Assembly (NCBI GenBank): GCA_021741355.1
Contig: JAIOXZ010000017.1
Location: 1-64,000, forward strand
DNA from: Caulobacter sp.
Lineage (GTDB): Bacteria; Pseudomonadota; Alphaproteobacteria; Caulobacterales; Caulobacteraceae
Length of the DNA: 64,000 bases
Reading direction: 5' to 3'
Part shown: one piece after another, positions 62,470 through 64,000 of the stretch
Position numbering within the stretch: the stretch's first letter is position 1
Layout of the letters: every line of letters starts with the position of its first letter
Translations under genes and position numbers: made by a program
Notes under the pieces: generated by a model
Told to the model about the DNA's origin: nothing
Seen by the model: only the letters and a program-made list of their open reading frames with translations
Database searches by the model: none

Positions 62470-63390
62470 CTACCCCGGCATCGCGAAGTATCCGGCCCGC
62501 GGGAAGTGCACATGCACGGTCCCGACCGCCTCGTCTTCTCGGGCCAGCACCACGCGCTCGCGGTTGGCGGCCACGAGCGTTCCACGCACCGGATCGCGGC
62601 CGTAGTCGTCGGCCATCACCACGACCGCAGCGCCGGGTTTCAGGCCCAGCGGGTCGTTGTCGTCATGCTCCGGCGCGGGCGCGGGGGAGGCGGCCTTCGC
62701 CACGGCGAGGGCCTCGGGCCCGGTCATGGGCTCCGGCTTGCCGTGACCCAGGGCGGCGACCTTCGCGCTCCAGGCGGCCAGATGCGGCATCCCCGCCGTC
62801 AGCGCCTTCAGCGTGTCGGGCAGGGCGCCGCCGAGGAACCAGACGTTCATGTAGGCGGCAATGTCCGCCAGGCCCGGGCCGTCGGCCTGCAGCCAGCCGG
62901 AGCCCGACTGCGCCAGCTGATCCTCGATCCAGCCGGCCTGCGTCCGCCATTGTTGCGACAGCGGCGGGCCGGCGGCCTTCATCGCCGCGGTGTCGAACGG
63001 CCGGCCGGACATCGCTTCCCGGTCCTTGATGAAGGCCGCGGGCACGCTGTCGCCGATTGCGCCGAAGATGATCGGCACGGTTGCCTGGAAGAACGGGCGG
63101 TCGGCCCACAGGTTGATCGCCCAGTCCAGGCCGCCGCGCACGGCCCGGGGCTGCGGCCAGCGCCGCTCGATCTCGGCGAGGATCACCTGGGTGTCGCAGA
63201 ACACATCCGCGCCGATCTGCAGTGACGGCGTGCGCCGGTATCCGCCGGTCAGCGGCAGATAGTCGGGCTTGGGCATCATGCTGGGGATGATGACCGACTT
63301 CCACGCCATGCCCTTGAGGCCAAACAGCAGCCGCACCTTCTCGGAGAACGGCGAGGTGTCGAAGTGATGCAGGATGGGCAGGTCGGTCAT
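62470..63390 (-). CDS. Glutathione S-transferase-like protein with C-terminal extension
   Basis: 306 aa from ATG 63390. N-terminal thioredoxin-fold GST domain: LPILHHFDTSPFSEKVRLLF, RRTPSLQIGADVFCDTQVIL (cis-Pro and the E/D-S-like loop); helical C-terminal domain with ADIAAYMNVWFLGG. After residue 235 comes an additional beta-rich segment (DNDPLGLKPGAAVVVMADDY, GTLVAANRERVVLAREDEAV) not found in plain GSTs. Catalytic residue is not obvious (S/C near residue 13). Confidence 0.82.
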   Translation of the reverse strand: MTDLPILHHFDTSPFSEKVRLLFGLKGMAWKSVIIPSMMPKPDYLPLTGGYRRTPSLQIGADVFCDTQVILAEIERRWPQPRAVRGGLDWAINLWADRPFFQATVPIIFGAIGDSVPAAFIKDREAMSGRPFDTAAMKAAGPPLSQQWRTQAGWIEDQLAQSGSGWLQADGPGLADIAAYMNVWFLGGALPDTLKALTAGMPHLAAWSAKVAALGHGKPEPMTGPEALAVAKAASPAPAPEHDDNDPLGLKPGAAVVVMADDYGRDPVRGTLVAANRERVVLAREDEAVGTVHVHFPRAGYFAMPG

Positions 63391-63449
63391 GGCGTTTCCT
63401 CTTTTCCCCCATCGGGAGTCCTTGCCCCCACGTGCGTCCACGGAAAAGC

Positions 63450-63466
63450 ACTTTACAATGCAAAGT
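63450..63466. promoter_or_regulatory. Palindrome ACTTTACAATGCAAAGT
   Basis: 5-bp arms ACTTT/AAAGT extended by partial symmetry around ACAATGC, in the short AT-rich gap between two divergent genes. Likely operator for the rightward membrane-protein gene, a layout I know from genes that travel with a winged-helix regulator (which would be beyond the window). Confidence 0.4.
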
Positions 63467-63517
63467 ATGTGGCCTAGATGATGACTCACGCAATCACTGG
63501 GGCCGGGAGCGCCTGAG

Positions 63518-64000
63518 ATGACCGAAGAGAAGATCCAGACCCTCAAGGACGACATCGCCTTCATGAAGGCGCTGGCCCAGGAGGGCAGTTCCGTGCCGCT
63601 GCTGTTCGGCGGCAATATGGTCGCCGCAGGGCTCATCTTTGGCGCGGCGTCGGTCGGGCACTGGCTGATCGCCACCGGCATCCTGGCCGTTTCCGACTGG
63701 GCCTATCTGGTCAACTGGGTGGGCGCCGGAGCGCTGTTCGGCGTGGTCTGCACCCTGCTGGTGCGCCGCGCCAGTTCGCGGCCCGGCTTCAACGCCGTGG
63801 CCAACAGGGCCACGGGCTCGGCCTGGTCGGGGGTCGGCTTCGCCATCTTCGCCATGTGGCTGGGGATCATGGCCTACGCCTGGCGCAATCAGGCCTGGGA
63901 GGTGATGAACATCTTCCCGGTGATCATCTTCGGGGTCTACGGCGCGGCCTGGCTGGTCGCCGGCGACATGACGGGCAAGGGCTGGATCAGGCTGGTCGCC
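63518..64000 (+). CDS. Four-helix membrane protein, cut by window end
   Basis: 161 codons visible, open at the right edge. MTEEKIQTLKDDIAFMKALA is a cytosolic helix, followed by membrane segments (LLFGGNMVAAGLIFGAASV; WVGAGALFGVVCTLLVRRAS; GVGFAIFAMWLGIMAYAW; IFPVIIFGVYGAAWLVAGD). Starts 127 bp from the divergent GST-like gene. No function can be named. Confidence 0.7.
   Translation, partial: MTEEKIQTLKDDIAFMKALAQEGSSVPLLFGGNMVAAGLIFGAASVGHWLIATGILAVSDWAYLVNWVGAGALFGVVCTLLVRRASSRPGFNAVANRATGSAWSGVGFAIFAMWLGIMAYAWRNQAWEVMNIFPVIIFGVYGAAWLVAGDMTGKGWIRLVA

Overview
The window is high-GC DNA (roughly two-thirds G+C) with dense, mostly bidirectional gene packing and many short start/stop overlaps (ATGA, GTGA). 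Gene content (coq7, a dsbB-like gene, tlpA/argH/lptM/lysA, gluQ, hppD/hmgA/fahA, thiC behind a TPP riboswitch, PilZ, CsgG-type and GPH-type proteins) and GC-rich intergenic hairpin repeats fit an alphaproteobacterium, most likely Caulobacteraceae (Caulobacter/Phenylobacterium-like). That placement is inference from content, not from a search.

Layout. 1-2.1 kb is an accessory edge: the N-terminus of an IS30-type transposase runs off the left end, followed by a TrmH-like methyltransferase, an orphan exported protein and a decayed gene tail. 2.1-18.6 kb is chromosomal core: an XRE/membrane-protein pair with a candidate operator, enoyl-CoA hydratase, an M28 peptidase, lysA-lptM-argH facing tlpA, gluQ-EamA, a CBS protein, a TetR regulator divergent from a 36-aa membrane peptide, an HNH nuclease, PilZ, and coq7-dsbB-DedA-like. 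18.7-25.7 kb holds tyrosine/homogentisate catabolism (hppD, hmgA, fahA) with two unknown genes embedded in the hmgA-fahA operon and a MarR regulator at its end.

At 25.7 kb a tRNA-Leu(CAA) is followed at once by a decayed tyrosine-recombinase C-terminus, marking an old integration site. Beyond it (26.1-39.2 kb) lies a distinctive exported-protein cluster: a 7TM-type sensor kinase, a NarL/LuxR response regulator, a secreted Cys-containing protein, a CsgG-like protein, a 1111-aa DUF11-repeat protein, four small secreted proteins and an SdrD-B-repeat protein. An 18-bp near-palindrome recurs upstream of the transcription units (three strong copies, one weak), so the cluster looks like one regulon. 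This is the best candidate for an undescribed system.

39.4-46.8 kb returns to core genes (pterin dehydratase, GPH transporter, YbjN-like, tandem TPR proteins, YpfJ-type metallopeptidase, TPP riboswitch-thiC). The 3' end of thiC is duplicated about 1.6 kb downstream; between the copies sit a zeta-toxin-like kinase, a possible partner, a DUF2442 protein and an XRE protein. Next comes a visibly AT-richer island (48.4-50.5 kb) with a TIR-like protein and a caspase-like protease, the arrangement of a TIR-caspase (type IV Thoeris-like) anti-phage system, and a small cysteine-rich protein beside it.

50.9-64 kb is core again: two MFS transporters, a lipoprotein, DUF1801, GNAT, DUF2239 plus GIY-YIG behind a palindromic promoter, a VLACS-type acyl-CoA synthetase, a GST-like protein and a truncated membrane protein at the right edge. 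A GGGGACATGTACC-type hairpin repeat occurs four times between 43.6 and 58.1 kb.
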